5,705 nucleotides of DNA from JBFIHZ01 sp041601535 (GTDB lineage: Bacteria; Pseudomonadota; Gammaproteobacteria; Xanthomonadales; SZUA-36): the NCBI GenBank assembly GCA_041601535.1, contig JBFIHZ010000280.1, positions 1 to 5,705 of the forward strand, given 5' to 3'. Each line of letters opens with the position of its first letter. The stretch's first letter is position 1. The position numbers were made by a program, and so were the translations under genes. Below are positions 5,572-5,705 of the stretch, piece by piece. The notes below the pieces were generated by a model. That model made no database searches and had not been told where the DNA came from. It saw only the letters and a list, made by a program, of their open reading frames with translations.

Positions 5572-5705
5572 ATGAAAACAAAGCTACGCACTTCGAACCC
5601 CCTGAGTCCTTCAGGAACTCAAGGCCTGCTTTTTGCCCGTACTTTGCTGCTGTTTTTTTTGCTGTTCCAGTCAGTTCTGATATCTGCAAACACCCTTGAA
5701 ATTGA
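5572..5705 (+). CDS. exported protein of unknown function, N-terminal fragment (runs off the window)
   Basis: The frame from ATG 5572 is open to the right edge, giving 44 codons and two bases. It begins with a positively charged region (MKTKLR), followed by a Ser/Pro/Gly-rich stretch and a hydrophobic core rich in Leu and Phe (about 19-37). A plausible signal peptidase I site falls after SA at 38-39, with the mature protein starting NTLEI. This is a classical Sec signal peptide with a somewhat long n-region, so the product is probably periplasmic, outer-membrane or secreted. Too little of the mature part is present to name a family. It lies downstream of the regulator on the same strand but 375 bp away, so it is likely an independent unit. 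A TGAGTCC/GGAACTCA hairpin (5603-5621, one bulge) lies within its early codons. Confidence 0.7.
   Translation, partial: MKTKLRTSNPLSPSGTQGLLFARTLLLFFLLFQSVLISANTLEI

Noticed and set aside
5555..5600. GEMM-I (cyclic di-GMP) riboswitch-like words GGCAAACC and AAAGC
   Set aside because: The P1b helix and the GGGACGC segment are missing, and the stretch spans the ribosome site and start codon of the gene.
5342..5689. 115-codon minus-strand open frame at the right end
   Set aside because: It would need a TTG start without a good ribosome site and is antisense to the better supported signal-peptide gene; no family features.
5505..5699. 64-codon plus-strand open frame from ATG 5505
   Set aside because: No ribosome site, and it overlaps in another frame the gene starting at 5572, which has a clear signal peptide and stays open to the edge.

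Overview
The window looks like chromosomal DNA of a proteobacterium, most likely a gammaproteobacterium. This is inferred from the moderately high GC of the genes, the Pseudomonas-type methionine gamma-lyase/Lrp-regulator pair, and repeats of a kind I associate with REP-associated transposases. I cannot name the genus from the sequence.

Layout, left to right. Positions 1-423 hold no convincing intact gene. They carry four exact copies of an 18-bp repeat, two in each orientation, forming nested inverted repeats. To their left is an open stretch that may be the decayed 3' end of a REP-associated (Y1/IS200-like) transposase. Positions 424-3156 (minus strand) encode a complete 910-residue P2-type cation-transporting P-type ATPase resembling calcium pumps. 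After a 281-bp gap, positions 3438-4637 (minus) encode methionine gamma-lyase (mdeA). It is recognised by the Tyr/Arg phosphate-binding pair, the PLP lysine and the active-site cysteine that sets true methionine gamma-lyases apart from cystathionine enzymes. Divergently, across a 94-bp intergenic region, positions 4732-5196 (plus) encode an Lrp/AsnC-family regulator (mdeR-like). Positions 5197-5571 are non-coding as far as I can tell. At 5572 a plus-strand gene begins with a clear signal peptide and runs off the right edge.

How the genes work together: the divergent lyase/regulator pair looks like a self-contained methionine-catabolism unit. The regulator probably senses methionine or a related amino acid and controls both genes from the shared intergenic region, where a perfect 15-bp inverted repeat lies at the overlap of two candidate promoters. 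The lyase would turn L-methionine into methanethiol, 2-oxobutanoate and ammonia. The ATPase follows on the same strand but is probably a separate transcription unit; nothing in the sequence ties it to methionine metabolism. I did not find a clearly novel defence or mobile system. The most unusual non-genic structure is the four-copy nested inverted repeat at the left end, and the most testable regulatory observation is the 15-bp palindrome between mdeA and mdeR.
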